This document shows, piece by piece, positions 10,677 through 22,935 of a stretch of DNA of 64,000 nt. The DNA comes from Dryococelus australis. Lineage: Eukaryota > Arthropoda > Insecta > Phasmatodea > Phasmatidae. The notes below the pieces were generated by a model. The model was not told where the DNA came from. It ran no database searches and saw only the letters and a list, made by a program, of their open reading frames with translations. The translations under genes and the position numbers were made by a program. The stretch spans positions 217,080,712 to 217,144,711 of the forward strand of contig CM056997.1 in assembly GCA_029891345.1 (NCBI GenBank), in the 5' to 3' direction. Position 1 is the stretch's first letter; each line of letters begins with the position of its first letter.

Positions 10677-13600
10677 AAACGTCGTTAGTTCGCTTCCGGG
10701 GCGTTTATTCTAAATTTGTCGAAACGGAGCTCCCGATCGTGATATAACGATTTAGTTCATATTTCCGAGTTTTGGTATTCTAAGTTAAAGATGACTTCTC
10801 GATTCTCGTGAGAAAACATTCGAGGCCACTCGACAGCTATAGGTTGTCAAAAGCCGCGTCCCAATCGGAAGTGGAAATTCAACATGGCGGGTGAGAAGCG
10901 TGGTTTACTCTTATTTATTGCATATTTTTTTAATTGCATACTTCTTAAACATAATACATAACATGCAAAAGGGTTACAATATACGTGGAACATTATTATA
11001 TTCATCTAATTGTATCCACACATGTTCGAGAGTCTGAAGTTACATTTCTGTATCGTGAGTTAATTATGTAGTGTAGCAATGGCAGAGAGGTTATGTGTTT
11101 ATACGAGTATCGTGTCGGTGTTGTCGGAATAATGAATCGGTAGGTAATTATTTGTTTATTTGTTTTCTTCAAGCATAGCTGGTCGTAGTGCATTTTCTTG
11201 AGTGAAATGTGTAATAATAATCGGCGTGTATACACCGCTTCGTAAAACTGCTAGCTATTTTTCATAAACGCCGTCTGCAATGAATTGATGAATATAATTT
11301 ACGAAATTAAGTTTCTTATTTTCAGGAAACGTGCACAGTGTTGATTTTACTGAATAATTCTGCAAATAATTTATTTACTGCTAACGACGAACAAACGTGA
11401 TATTAGTGAAGTACACATGCAAGGATTAACCTAGAAAAACACGTGTTCAAGAGGTTGCGGTGTTTACAAACAGTAAGTTCGCGTGTTTTGTAAATAACTT
11501 ATGTGTAAAACATTACTATAATTATTGCAATGCACGTGGCCTGAAAAAGCCACACTTTCCACGCTTTTGTAGTGCGTGAATAATATTTATTTGTCTATAT
11601 CGTAAATGCAACGAGTGTAAGGTTAACTTTTTATAGTGTGTGTGTGTATACTGCTGCATATGTACGAATACGAACAGTGGCATATATAACGCGTATTATT
11701 TTTCATTAAAGTTTAAATAATGTAAATGTTATTTCCATACGAGCAAAATTTACCACTGCTCAATCGAAACAATATGTAACTCAAAATGCCACACACTCGT
11801 AAGAGCATCAAAATAATGTCGTTTCATGAAATACGTTATAAACTAAAGCGCCCCCCCCAATCGCATCATACCTATATGCAATAATTAAACTAATTAAATG
11901 AATAACTATACAGGCTACAGTCTTTGTGTACGACACACGTCACTTCACTAGTAATGGGAATTCCTGCATTCCTACAACAAATCAATTACACACTGTATTA
12001 TGTAAGATTTGTTATTTAGGCCTTACGTAATTTTCTAAGCAAACTTTACAGTTGTATTTATTAAAATTACATTTTACGTATCGTCTTCTATACATTTCGT
12101 TACATACATCACAGTGAACGTTATTTAAAAGGACTGTTAGAGGGAACAGATAATACTATGTAACGAATTATCTCATCTTTTTAACAGTCGTTTTTAGACT
12201 TGAAACAGTATGTTCCTTTAAAACGAGTAATATTTTGAACAGCCAGCCTGTGTGTATAACAAATAACCATTGACCGTGTCGCCATTTTCCCCGCCAAGCA
12301 TCTACGATGAGATCGCAGCCATATCGAGAAATTTCACTCTAAATATCCCGCATTACGCTTTGATAAATGTAATAGTATTTGTTTTAAATAATACAATTTA
12401 TATAATAATGGATATATGTATGTGCACTTCTATGCGTTAAATAACCTCTTGAAACGCACAGTTTATAAGAATAATTTGCTTTAATCATACATTATTGCAG
12501 GCACAGCTATTACCTAGTGGCAGATAGCTGAACTACTTGCAGCTAGATGCGGATATTTGTCAGTATCGTTGACTGCTCCTAACTAGTACTCCATCTTAAT
12601 CACTTGCGTGAGCCCGTTACGTCATCGTGCAGCGAGACGTTTATCTATACCCGTCATACATCGCTACGAGTGTCAATGGATACGTTTTTTGACGGCCAAC
12701 CATCACAGCGAATACGAATAATAGTTTTCACGCAGCTAGTTTTTCTAACATTGTATCCCACCCGACAGGCCGTGCTACAATCGCCGTATATTTCCCGTAA
12801 GAAAATAACGGTAGCGTTAGATACCAAACCGCAGCATGAAAACTCTTACGCGATCAAATAGAAGCCACAACCAGTGTGCAGACTATCCTGATATGATACA
12901 AACGGCCTTAAGTTATATTTGTTTATTTGCACGTGAAAAAAAAAAGGTTTTCGCAAGAAAATTATATGGACATCAACATTTCCGATTTCCGCTCATTTAA
13001 GCCAAACACAGATCTTGGCTTAAATAAACGTAAATTTGGTTATGTACGACGAAGTCACTTTAACAGACACTTCCTGTAATGAGTTCGATTTGCACTGACT
13101 CCCGTAGTTGCAGACTTGTGAGGGGCCGACGTGGAACGCATCTTAATAAGTTAGGAAAATTTAAATTCTCCCTATGACGTTACGGCCAGCAGGTGGCCAT
13201 CTCATGCTGTTGTGATATGTTGCAGCAGGCCCCATAAGCCAGTGTGTGCGGAATTTTGTATTGTTAGGTATTTCTTACTGCGACTGTAGAGCTGCCTTAA
13301 CAGGACGACTAAAAATAACCTAGGATAGTGGGTGAATGAATGCTATTTTCTCCAGTTTTAACTAATTTAAACTAAGCTATGATAGTAGTTCAATGAGTTT
13401 TTTTTTGCAGTTTAAACTAATGTTAGATAGTTGGTGAACAAGTGGGTCGTTCTGACATGCACATGCGCAGTAGCCAGGTCCTCGTGACTGTCCACAGCAT
13501 AGGCGCCATCGCCCCTCCACTTTTCAGTTAGGTGGGACATCCCCCATCCCTCGCACTTGCTCATTGCGTTCACAGACCATAGTCGGTCACTAAATCACAT

Positions 13601-14230
13601 TGTAGGTAAGTATCAACTCCGTAAGTCAAATTGCTTGCCTTGTTATTTTTAATATAATTATACTGATCGTGCAACACTGGGCGCAGATTCGCTATCCACA
13701 AAGTAAAAAAAAAAAAAAATCCTGTGAGTCAAACAAATGTCAGAAATAAGAAGATTCCAGAAACACAAAGGAATTAATTCATTATATAGCTTAACGTTAT
13801 TTTTATGCAGTTTACACACTGAAGAGTGTAAAATTAACCTTCATATTCAGGAATTAACTTACGAGCTCAAGTGCAGCAATCGTTTAATTTTAAGATGTTT
13901 GGTATACTTGTGTAAAGTGTGAATCTGTTAGCCAGAGAACAATTTACCCCTTGTTTGTCAATGTCAGCATGAATCATTCGCCGATGAGAGATGCAGAAAC
14001 TTCAATAATCCAGACTTCTCTCAACTAAGAGGCTCGAAACACCGGCCATTGATTCCTTGTTATGTCGAGAGCCAATCATAAATAACATTCATGTACAATA
14101 TCAATATGTCCTCGATCATGGACACAGCTACTGAACAGATTAATCATAAGTTCTGGTGGTCATGGGCTTAAGTTAACAGCTCGCCTAACACTGCCATGAT
14201 AAATTCCTTGTGGCGCCACTGATATGAACA
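10677..14230. other. No gene recognised
   Basis: AT-rich intergenic or intronic DNA. A sequence ATGGCGG followed by GTGAGA at 10884 resembles a start codon plus splice donor but has no further support. A 13730-13920 frame shows no recognisable features. Confidence 0.45.
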
Positions 14231-14610
14231 ACTTACTGTCGGAAGTTCAGAGTCCTCTTCTCGACTCGAAGAGGCGGTCTAGTCGGGAATGGACTATAAT
14301 CACGGAAGGGAACCGGAAGTCAGTTCCACGAGTCCTGTTGCGCCTCTGAACAAACACGAGCGAGAAAGTCAATCGCACTTCCAGTAAAATCCCTCGGTTG
14401 GGCAAACGATGTGGAAAAAAAAAATGGCGAAGGGAAAAGGGTACAAGTGGAAAACAAAACTGCATATGAGCACCTGGGTTGGTCAGGACGGGGACAATAA
14501 ACGACGCACCGTCTCCCTTTTCGCCCGTTTTCCACTACCAGTCCTCTTTCCCTTGCAAATGGCTTCCTACCGAATTAGCGTTATGGACACCCGGTTATCG
14601 AGAAAATAGT
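14231..14610. other. GC-richer block, overlapping minus-strand frames, no call
   Basis: Two minus-strand frames (14247-14465, 14320-14535) and a plus-strand frame overlap. The sequence is richer in CpG than its surroundings. No motif was recognised. Confidence 0.35.
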
Positions 14611-14726
14611 TCCCGGCAAACTAGGGTTAAATACCGTGCGGGCATTCCATCAGGTTAACTCCGTTATGTAGCTGACGTTACATATGTGGTTGTACGGAGT
14701 TCCTGACTCGACCGTCTCACTTCTGC

Positions 14727-14950
14727 GGCAGCGGTAGTTTAGTGGTCAGACTACTTGCCTCCCACGTAGGCAAACCAGGTTCGATTCCCGGCGGGGCCGC
14801 TACCGGATTTTCGGACTTGTGAATCGTGCTGGACAATGCCACTGGTCGGGGGGGATTTTCTCGGGGATCTCAGGTTTCCCCCGCCCTTTCGTTCACTTCA
14901 CCCTCATCGGCTCTCAATACTTCGATGTTAAGGGCCGCCCAAATATATTT
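14727..14950 (+). mobile_element. tRNA-derived SINE, copy 3
   Basis: The clearest tRNA-like head in the window: GGTAGTTTAGTGGTCAGAC (A box) and GGTTCGATTCCCGG (B box, near 14781). The common body follows (GCTACCGGATTTTCGG, GTGCTGGACAATGCC, ACTGGTCGG, CCCTCATCGGCTCTCAATAC, AAGGGCCGCCC). The 3' end runs into the left arm of a 91-bp inverted repeat, so the boundary is uncertain. Confidence 0.9.
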
Positions 14951-15021
14951 ACTCAACGTTACGGCTGACCGGAGCTTTGTATGCCAACGGCTGCGTGGCG
15001 GTCCCTAGCGGCCACCCAGCC
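14931..15021 (+). repeat. Left arm of 91-bp inverted repeat pair
   Basis: Bases 14931-15021 reappear reverse-complemented at 18023-18113 with a single mismatch. The arm begins in the SINE tail (GGGCCGCCC) and continues through CTGCGTGGCGGTCCCTAGCG to CCACCCAGCC. Confidence 0.95.
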
Positions 15022-16425
15022 AAGAACTGACCACAACTGATACTGTTTAACCACGGCGATCACAAGACCACCGAACTGAAGCGCAATCGTCGTTCAACTT
15101 GTCTGTGTAAGAAAACATTTCCGTTCTTAACTCGCCAGTCGGGATTCGGTTACTCTGCCACCAAACATCTCTGGTTCACGGGCGTGTACTTAGGACACGT
15201 AACAAATACATTATGTAATCACGAAAGTGGATTTGAAGTGAAATGATTTGAAATACACCTAGTCAGGATATCTTTTCACGAAAAAAGTGTTACCCTTTAT
15301 TTATGAATTTTAAAAAAAGCCCTGTGTATTGAGAGAATAGTTTTACATATTTATGTAATTATTTTTTTCATTGTCATGCTGTAATAATATAGTTTTTAAT
15401 AGATTATCTGTTCATGATAACGTTCTTCTTTGACTACATATCACAAGCAAATTGTTACCGTTTTTTATAACAAATATTGTATTGTAAGCTACACAAATAA
15501 AATGAATATAAAATATTGCCTTTCTTTTGAATAAAAGATAGGGAAAAAAGCTTACATAATTATTAATAAAGTTTCCTGTTCAAATTTGTGCAAAATTGCT
15601 ATCGCTTGTACGGCACCAAAAGAGGACATAAAACTCAATTTTGTATATATGTTCATTTCATTAATTGACTAAAGTTTTTTTATATATATATTTTTTCATT
15701 TCACTGTATTGGTGGAATTTGTTATAATTTGTCTCCCACAACATTTTTAATTTTTATTTGGCGTGTAATAATGCAAAATTTATTTTATAGAAAAGTTTGC
15801 CTATTCGTTCAAAATGAATTATTTTGCATCACCTACAAGTTTAACAAGAGTTGGACAGGGTTATGTGATCATGAAACCTATTTTTTTTTTTTGCCAACGA
15901 ACGGCTTTAATTAATGCAAACCCTCTTGACCTCTCGCCGTATTGATTCGTTAAGTTGGCCCTCATTGCGTTAGGGGTACGGAGTTCAGTAATTACAGCTT
16001 CCGCATGCTAGTCAGCGAGGGGGATGGGGGGGGGGGGGGGGTTGAAAGATTGTATGTGGGGGTTGGGGTGTTGGGAGAAGAGCATAGAAAAAATTCAGCA
16101 CGCGTGATTACAGGAGTTTCCTCTTGGGAGAGGAAACACAGCACTTGCATGCCAACAGCTCCGCGCACTGCGAATAATTACGCAGGATCCCATTGCTCGC
16201 ACCTTCCTTACTCTCCCCGGAAGTTTTTTTAGAGGTTGACAGGGGTGCAGATATAGGGGGGTGCACGAGTACATCGTACACCTACGAACTTTGTGCGTGA
16301 ATTACAACACAACATTTGTTCCCCTCTCATCAGAATTACATTACTGTCACGCCTTTGAACCCTTCGAAGAATATATCTGAGATCAGCTCTGGCTATATTT
16401 GTATCAATATGTCTGCGTTTCTAGT
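15022..16425. other. No gene recognised
   Basis: AT-rich, with a G-run at 16026-16041. Lies between the two inverted arms. No coding signal. Confidence 0.45.
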
Positions 16426-16427
16426 GG

Positions 16428-16640
16428 AGCGGAGTTTAGAGATTTCGTCGGCTCTTATCATCGGGGTCTTGAAAGTCGATGTGGGTGAAGTGAAATGAGA
16501 ATGGAGAAGCGCTCGAATGCGAAGGCAGGGGAAACTGGTGATCCCCGAGAAAAACCCGCCTACCAGCGCCATCGTTCGGCATGATTCCCACAAGCGAAAA
16601 CATGGGAGCGACCCTGCCGGGAATCGAACCCGGTTCGCGT
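16428..16640 (-). mobile_element. tRNA-derived SINE, copy 4 (5'-truncated)
   Basis: Minus-strand copy: B box GGGTTCGATTCCCGG (plus-strand 16617-16632), GTCGCTCCCATG, TTTTCTCGGGGATC, TTTCCCCTGCC, TTTCAAGACCCCGATGATAAG. The A-box half is missing and unrelated sequence abuts at about 16640. Confidence 0.85.
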
Positions 16641-17595
16641 ACGTGTTCTCTGTTCGAGAGAAACGAAACTAACACCTAATAGTTTTATTGTTTCGCTATT
16701 TTAACAGGTTCTTACTAGGAGACTACTTGACGTCTACAAAAAATAAAAGAAAACTATTTTGTTCGACAACCGAAATTAACAGGATGGACTGTATATGCCG
16801 TTACTGGTACATATGGCAGACCATTTGGCTTTAATATGGCCAATGCGGACTCCGCTGGCTGATAGCTAGCGAATAATGAAAATCTTGCGTGGTGTTGACC
16901 AATAAGACAGCGGGAAGTGAGAATCGACACTAAAATAATACGATGTTCACTGAATGGCGAATACAAACAACTCAATTAGAGCTTGTCATTATCGCTAGTA
17001 AACAGAGTCGAGACTTCACAGCTTTAAAACAGTACTACAATTTGCATTTAACAACCATCTTTGCTACAACATTTGAAGACGTTAGGCGGCAGAAAATATT
17101 TGTATTATGTTGTAATATAAATAAATAAAAAATACCCAAACTAATAAATATTGATATTTATAATTAAAGACTCTCACTTAGGGAAATACTTGGAACTATT
17201 ATTTCTTTTCTGCAAATGTCCAGCAGTCTTTTGAGAAAGTGGTGTGCAGTTTCTTTGACTCGGGTCTTATCTGTACCACCCCCTTCCTAACTTAAAAATT
17301 CTCCAGCGCACTGGGGAGAATAGGGGTTGTTATAAATATGCTCTTTGGACATATTTATACCTGAAATTCAAAATAAAAATTTGTACTTATTACTTAAAAA
17401 TACGTAGCTGAAGAAATGTTTGAAACTTGACGTCTACCGACCTCTGCTGGTGGTTGGTCAGGCCGACCCCTTTCAGTGCGAAAAATTGTGGATTCGAAAT
17501 CAACGTAATTAAGAAAATGTTTTATTTTATGTTTAAGTATTTGTATAATAAGGCACGAGCTACCTTTCTAGACAGCCGCTGTTACACTAAGCCTC
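16641..17595. other. No gene recognised
   Basis: AT-rich. No coding, RNA or repeat signal beyond low-level similarity to flanking repeats. Confidence 0.45.
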
Positions 17596-17599
17596 TCAG

Positions 17600-18015
17600 C
17601 CAACCTCTCTACTGCTTATAATATACGAACATGCAAGCCCTATGACGTCATACTGACTTTGGACCAATCGTATTACACTATTAAAACATAGTTCGGACAC
17701 CGAAACGCCAATCACCTAGTTAACACGTGATTGAAGCTGACCAATCGCGTGAAGGCATGGAGATATTACACACACACAGGCAGGTAGGCAGGCTTTAGAT
17801 GCTAGTTTCTTGATCACATTACCATGCAGTTATATATTCAACAGTTTCATCCGGACAAGTTCTTCGCTCAGCTTAAAATCATTGTCAAATCTAAAGCAGG
17901 CAACTGACTCCAGCAGACTGACACTTACAAACTGATTATAAAGAATCCTAAATTACCCCTAAACGGCCACTAAATGACCCCTAATGGTCCCACGATCACC
18001 ACCTTGAGCCCTAAA
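17600..18015 (+). repeat. Dispersed repeat F, copy 1
   Basis: Matches the reverse complement of 21850-22460 in order: CTACTGCTTATAATATACG, TGACTTTGGACCAAT, GCCAATCACCTAGTTAACAC, GCAGGTAGGCAGGC, GATGCTAGTTTCTTG, GACAAGTTCTTCGCTCA, and CCCCTAA repeats at the end. The partner lies inside the 20311-23801 element, so this is probably a fragment of a related element. Confidence 0.75.
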
Positions 18016-18022
18016 TGAGCTT

Positions 18023-18113
18023 GGCTGGGTGGCCGCTAGGGACCGCCACGCAGCCGTTGGCATACAAAGCTCCGGCCAGCCGTAACGTTGAGTAAATATA
18101 TTTGGGCGGCCCT
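18023..18113 (-). repeat. Right arm of 91-bp inverted repeat pair
   Basis: Reverse complement of 14931-15021 with one mismatch. Immediately after the arm the sequence switches to the direct orientation of a SINE piece (CCCTCATCGGCTCTCAATAC at 18110-18129, identical to 14901-14920) and then CCAAGAAC, which also follows the left arm. Confidence 0.95.
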
Positions 18114-18204
18114 CATCGGCTCTCAATACCAAGAACATTGTCAGTTGTGATCAGCCAGCTCCACAACAGTCGATGGGGTAACATGTGTACATGTATGTAC
18201 ATGT

Positions 18205-18710
18205 TATTGCCCTCGATGGGTGCTTGAACTAGGGACTACCTCCTCCTCCCCCACCCATTTCCTAATGTAGTCGGAATGCAAATAAAAATTAATTTTTATA
18301 ATTTTTTGCTTCGATGGGAAGTCAAACCAAAATCCGTAACCTTAAACCTATATTCCTTACCCATACTTAGTTATTTCATGAATAAAAACCGCGTTTTCTG
18401 CCCTCAGAGGATGTCGAACCAAGGTCCGAATCCTTACACTTTTACCTCCTATCCATACTTAATCGTTACATGAATAAAAGAACCATTATTTGTGCCATGA
18501 CGGGGACTCGAACCAAGATCCATAACTTCAAATCGTAAACCCCCCTTACACTTACTTAGTCGATATGCGAATAAAAAAATTTTTTTTGCCCAAGTTCCGG
18601 ATCCTTAAACCGATACCCATTACATGTACTTAGTCAATACACAAATATAAACAATTTTTTTTGCCCCTATTGGGACTCTAACTGAGGTCCGAATCATAAA
18701 CCTATACACC
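18205..18710. repeat. About 93-bp tandem array carrying a B-box-like motif
   Basis: Roughly six diverged units start near 18211, 18310, 18402, 18497, 18589 and 18665. Each has a form of GGGGACTCGAACCAAGGTCC, then CCTTAAACCTATACCC, ATACTTAGTCATTACATG and AATAAAAA. On the minus strand, GGTTCGAGTCCC fits the internal B box of tRNA genes. The fifth unit has lost the motif. Confidence 0.85.
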
Positions 18711-18861
18711 CTAGCAGCCAGATGCAATCCACTATTGCAGCAAGGATATAAAGCATCGATACTATCAATTGGAGGTCAGTTGATAGTGAGCAGTTCTAGG
18801 GAGAGGATGTGTAATTAGTCTTCTTAGATAATTGCTAATTGCAACATTACACAATTACTGA

Positions 18862-18924
18862 TTATCCTGTACAGGAATCGAACCCAGTGCCACCTAGGTC
18901 ACCGGTCGATAGAGCTACCCACTC
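18862..18924 (-). tRNA. tRNA-like relic or SINE head
   Basis: On the minus strand TAGCTCTATCGACCGG (A box) and GGTTCGATTCC (B box) are spaced as in a tRNA gene. The acceptor halves do not pair (GAGTGGG against TGTACAG), so it is not a functional tRNA. It is probably the head of a different tRNA-derived SINE or a tRNA pseudogene. Confidence 0.5.
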
Positions 18925-19394
18925 TGGTGAAAGTCCAACCCACGACAGCCGCCAAAACAGGTCCTGAAATCTCCAGTAGTTCCTTAGCGACAAGGGGGAA
19001 AGGAGGAGGGGATCATGCAGGAAGGGGAAGTGCATGTGTACTTCTGCTCTCCCCTCCCCATCCAAAATCGTCAGTTGGCTTCTCACACCCAAAGGGACAT
19101 CTAAGTCTCTCTCTACGACAGCCGAAGAGTCAACATGCGTAATTACTATGCAATTGCGCCTAATCACACAAGTACACAAAAAAATCTAAGTGCCCTCATT
19201 GGTGGTACCAATCCACATACCAGTCTTCAAAGCACCCCACTCTCGCGGCTCTATAGCCCACGATTGCATATTCACGTGCAACTGCAACTGTGTGTGCATG
19301 TACAAGTGCATCGTGGCGGAGAGAGGGGAAGTGCGTGTGCAATGTCGCTTGTGACACTCTTGCACTTACATGCTGGAATGCTACACGCCTATTA

Positions 19395-19990
19395 CTATGG
19401 AGGCGTACATACGTCCAATATTCTCCTGAAGATGTCCCTGCCAAAAAAATGGCTTTCTAAATAGGATGTTGTTTTCCATTTGCTGAAGTGGCCTTCCAAT
19501 GTGGCCCACATGTTGTCGACGGGCGAGAGGTCTGGGGATCTTGCTGGCCAATAATGTATGTTGACATCATGAAGGCAAGCCAGATATAGGATTCTGTTAA
19601 GGCGGGACATTATCCTGTTGGAAGAAAAAGTCTAAAAGTTTCAGCAGGAAGGGGAGCGCACATGGTAACAGAATTTCCTGATAGTTTCGCCGCATTTTCA
19701 GGGTTCTTTCAATCACAACTAGTGTGGTGTGGGAATTGTAGGAAATGGCACCTCACACGATGACGCCACTCGTTTGGATGTTGGGGGGGGGGGGGTTGAG
19801 GTGTTCGCTGTACAACGAGGTGAGGATTGCGGCGCTGGCCAGACCTTCTGCAGATTCAAATACAGTGGTCGTGCCATCTAGATAGAACCGTAATTCGTTG
19901 CTGAACAACACTCATCGCCATCCCGCAAACTGCCATGCTGCATGTTACTGGCAGAAGGTCACACATGCCCGGCGATGCTCAGAAGATAAT
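19395..19990 (-). pseudogene. Tc1-like transposase relic
   Basis: Minus-strand remnant of a DDE transposase of the Tc1/mariner superfamily, which in life cuts and pastes TA-flanked elements. In order it shows a region around NELRFYLDGTTTVFESAEG, then GAISYNSHTTLVVIERTL, then FFQQDN (second catalytic Asp block) and, in another frame, HYWPARSPDLSPVDNMW. The last is the family's WPARSPDLSPIEN-W block with Asp in place of the catalytic Glu. A stop replaces Trp just before GAISY, and the parts lie in different frames. A G-run (19783-19795) disrupts the middle. The N-terminal DNA-binding half and the TIRs were not found. Dead copy. Confidence 0.85.
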
Positions 19991-20202
19991 CTAAAAGGAG
20001 ACGTTGTGAGGGACACAGCGACGACAGATAAATCATAAAAATCCGCAACCTTAAGATTAAATCATTTGCCGTGGGTTAACTAAGGTCTTAGCCGGCATTA
20101 AAACGTTCTGGAATACTGATAATGCCTAGACGTGGCTGAAGATGCACCAAAACACTTATAAAACGTTCCAGTATACTGGACTAAAAGAAAATGGCAGAGA
20201 CT

Positions 20203-20310
20203 GGGGAGATTTAGGCTGCTCTTAACATCGGGGTCTTGAAAGTCGATGAGTGGGGAGCAGTGTAGAAATGTAAGGGCGAGGGAAACGGGAAGTCACCGAG
20301 AAAAGATGCC
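20203..20310 (-). mobile_element. SINE copy 5, 3' half (split by the 3.5-kb element)
   Basis: Minus-strand SINE tail and body: GGAGATTTAGGCTGCTCTTA, ACATCGGGGTCTTGAAAGTC, GAGGGAAACGGG, CCGAGAAAA. It stops at the insertion point, and the other half resumes at 23802. Bases 20305-20310 (GATGCC) are the left target-site duplication. Confidence 0.85.
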
Positions 20311-20780
20311 AGTACTGAGGGTATGGCGAGTCTGGGACAAGGGAGTGGGGCGTCGGAATCGGAGCCGAGGGTGCCGCCATGTTGTTACATCACCGAGCGC
20401 AATCTTGGATGTCGTTGACCTTTCACCCCTGACCCATGTGACCTTTGACCGTGACCCCAAGGACCTTTGCCTCAAAAAAACTATAAAAAATTAAAAAATT
20501 AAATTCCTAAAAACTCCTAAAAAAACCAAAAATGTAAAAAATTCTAACAAAAATCCGAGAAAATGTATTATTAAAAATTATAAACAATTATTAAAAAGTT
20601 ATTAAAAAAAAATTACTGAAAGGATCCTCATAAATAACCCATTTTTTCCCACAAAAGCTGACAGGGATCACGACTCTTTTGACCAGGATCGTCAGTGACT
20701 TCGAGGCTCCGTTTTCGTCTTCGTGGTATAGGAGCACTCTGAGAAAGCCCAAAAATGCTCATTCTACTAAGAAAATAGGC
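20311..20780 (+). repeat. Left TIR-B of the 3.5-kb element
   Basis: Contains CGCCATGTTGTTACATCACC, ATCTTGGATGTCGTTGACC, TGACCTTTGACCGTGACCCC, an AAAATT-rich stretch and GACCAGGATCGTCAGTGACT. The right-end TIR has the same order on the minus strand. Confidence 0.8.
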
Positions 20781-20814
20781 AGGTAATTATATACCAATAT
20801 TTTACTAAATTCTA

Positions 20815-21292
20815 TTTGTAGATATATACATAGACACATAGACACCTAAACATAATTATATATAAATTACATTAAAAATAATTTTATATTCCGATAGTTA
20901 CATATGTTACATATATATATATATGCTCATAGAAATTTAATTTACTTTTATATTCTCACATATATATACATAATTATGTGTATATTTAATTGAAAATAAT
21001 TTAAAATTCTAATATTAATCTGTGCACCCATATAGAAATTTAAATAAATTTTATATTTTCATATTTATATGTAATTACTTATATAAATATTTAAATTAAT
21101 TTTATAATTTCATATTTATATATACATACTTATATATAGATACTAAAATTAATTATTATGTTTCATATTTATATATATATACTTATATATAGAAATTTAA
21201 ATTAATTTTATGTTCCCATATTTATATTTACAGTACATACGTATGTATAGAATACTAAATTAGTTTTTTATTCCCATATTTATATGTAAACG

Positions 21293-21377
<85 letters not shown>

Positions 21378-21700
21378 TTTAATCAAATTATACATTCCCA
21401 TATTAATACTGTATGTACATACTTGTATGTAGATATTTAAATTAATTTCATATTACCATGTTTATATGTACATAACGATATATAGATATTTAATTTCATA
21501 TTCCGTTAATTATATGTACATACTTATATGTAGATGTTTAATTAAATAGATTATTATTATATAGTTTTTATACATAACTATGTACATAAATGATATTAAA
21601 AATAATTTTATACTTATATAATTTTAATTTACACAGTTATATATTTATAACTATATATAAATTTTTTATATTCCTCTTTGTTATGAATACACAAATATGT
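20815..21700. repeat. AT-rich satellite-like array with (TA)n
   Basis: Degenerate units of about 60-70 bp built on AATTAATTTTATATTCCCAT, ATTTATATGTACATACTTAT and ATATAGATATTTAA, interrupted by a long (TA)n tract at 21295-21373. Confidence 0.75.
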
Positions 21701-21849
21701 ATAGGCCTATTAAATATGTTATCAATCTTTAGTAATTTTTCCATCAATTTTTAGCAGTCATCACCACAACCACTACAAACACCATCCCTACATGACACCT
21801 ACACGACTCCTCCAAAACACCATAGCTTCATAGTTCTATTTATCTAAAG

Positions 21850-22460
21850 CTCTGGGTAATTTTGTGGTCATTAGGGATCATTTAAGCGACATTTAGGGGT
21901 CTTTTTGGGGTCATTAGGGGTCAGCACCGCAATTGGGTTATAATGGTTCAATGGGTCATGAGTCATGGGTCAATGGGCAATGGTCAATAAATCATGGGTC
22001 ATATGTTAATGGGTCAATGGGTCGTGGGTCAATGGCTCGTGGGTAAATTGGTCGTGGGTCAATAGGTCGTGGGTCAATGGGTCGTGGGTCAGTGGGTCAT
22101 GGGTCAATGGGTCAATGTTTCAGTCTTGGGAGGGGTCGGTCCGACAACAGGTGTCAGTTGTCTTCTTTAAGTGTGACTATGACTTATAGGTGAGCGAAGA
22201 ACTTGTCTGGAAGAAACTGTTTAAGATATAACTTCATGGCAGTGTGACCAAGGAACTAGCATCTACAGCTTGTCTACCTGCCGGCGTGTGTGTGATGTCT
22301 CAATGTCTGCTTGTTATTGGTCAGCTACTATCATGTGTTAACTTGGTGATTGGCTGGTTGGCGTCTGCACAAAATTTTAACTGTGCAAATATTATTGGTT
22401 CAAAGTCAATATAACATCAAAGGGTTTGCAAATGCGTATATTATAAGCAGTAGGGATGTA
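21850..22460 (-). repeat. Dispersed repeat F, copy 2
   Basis: Reverse-complement match to 17600-18015, with the GGGTCA minisatellite inserted toward its end. It contains CCAAT-type sites on the minus strand (ACCAATAACAAGC, AGCCAATCACCAAG), reminiscent of promoter DNA. Confidence 0.75.
21935..22115. repeat. Minisatellite of about 15 bp, GGGTCAATGGGTCGT
   Basis: More than ten tandem variants of ATGGGTCAATGGGTCGTGGG. Confidence 0.9.
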
Positions 22461-22539
22461 GGCCATGAAACTTAATGAGATAACTGTTGTTGTAAAGATA
22501 CGTCGTCTTGTCTAGCTTCTTCATCTTTGCATATCTTTT

Positions 22540-22935
22540 TATTTCGAGCTTTTATTTTCGAGGTTATGGGGTGAAAGTTGGGTAGACTGTATAATACATC
22601 GTCGTGGTAGACTGTAATGTATTATGCTTGTTGAATTTATGTAGTTTATATCGAGTTTTTTATTTTCAAGGTCATTCAAATTCATGGGGTCCAGGTTGAG
22701 GTAGTCTGCATCTAATATGGTAGTGGTAGCCTGTAACGTATTATGTTTGTTGAAATTTATGTAATTTCTCGACTTTATATTTTTAATGTCATTCAAGGTC
22801 ATGGGGTATGGTCGAGGCAGTCTGCATATAACATGGTGGTAGTAGACTGTACTGTATTATGCTTGTTGAGTTTTATGTATTTTTTCTCAAGTTATAATTT
22901 TCAACGTCATTTAAAGTCATGGGGCCATGGTCGTG
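22540..22935 (-). repeat. 118-bp tandem array (array C), minus strand
   Basis: Units are marked by CATGGGGT at 22683, 22800 and 22919 and by TATGGGGTG near 22562 (spacing about 117-121). The consensus on the minus strand is CCATGACCTTGAATGACCTTGAAAA, CTCGAGAAA, ACATAAATTCAACAAGCATA and CAGACTACCACCATATTA. The same array follows TIR-B at 46290-46790, so TIR-B plus array C is a unit. Confidence 0.85.

Noticed and set aside
10884..10960. ATGGCGG/GTGAGA as a first exon with splice donor
   Set aside because: Only seven coding bases before the donor and no other support. Chance is likely.
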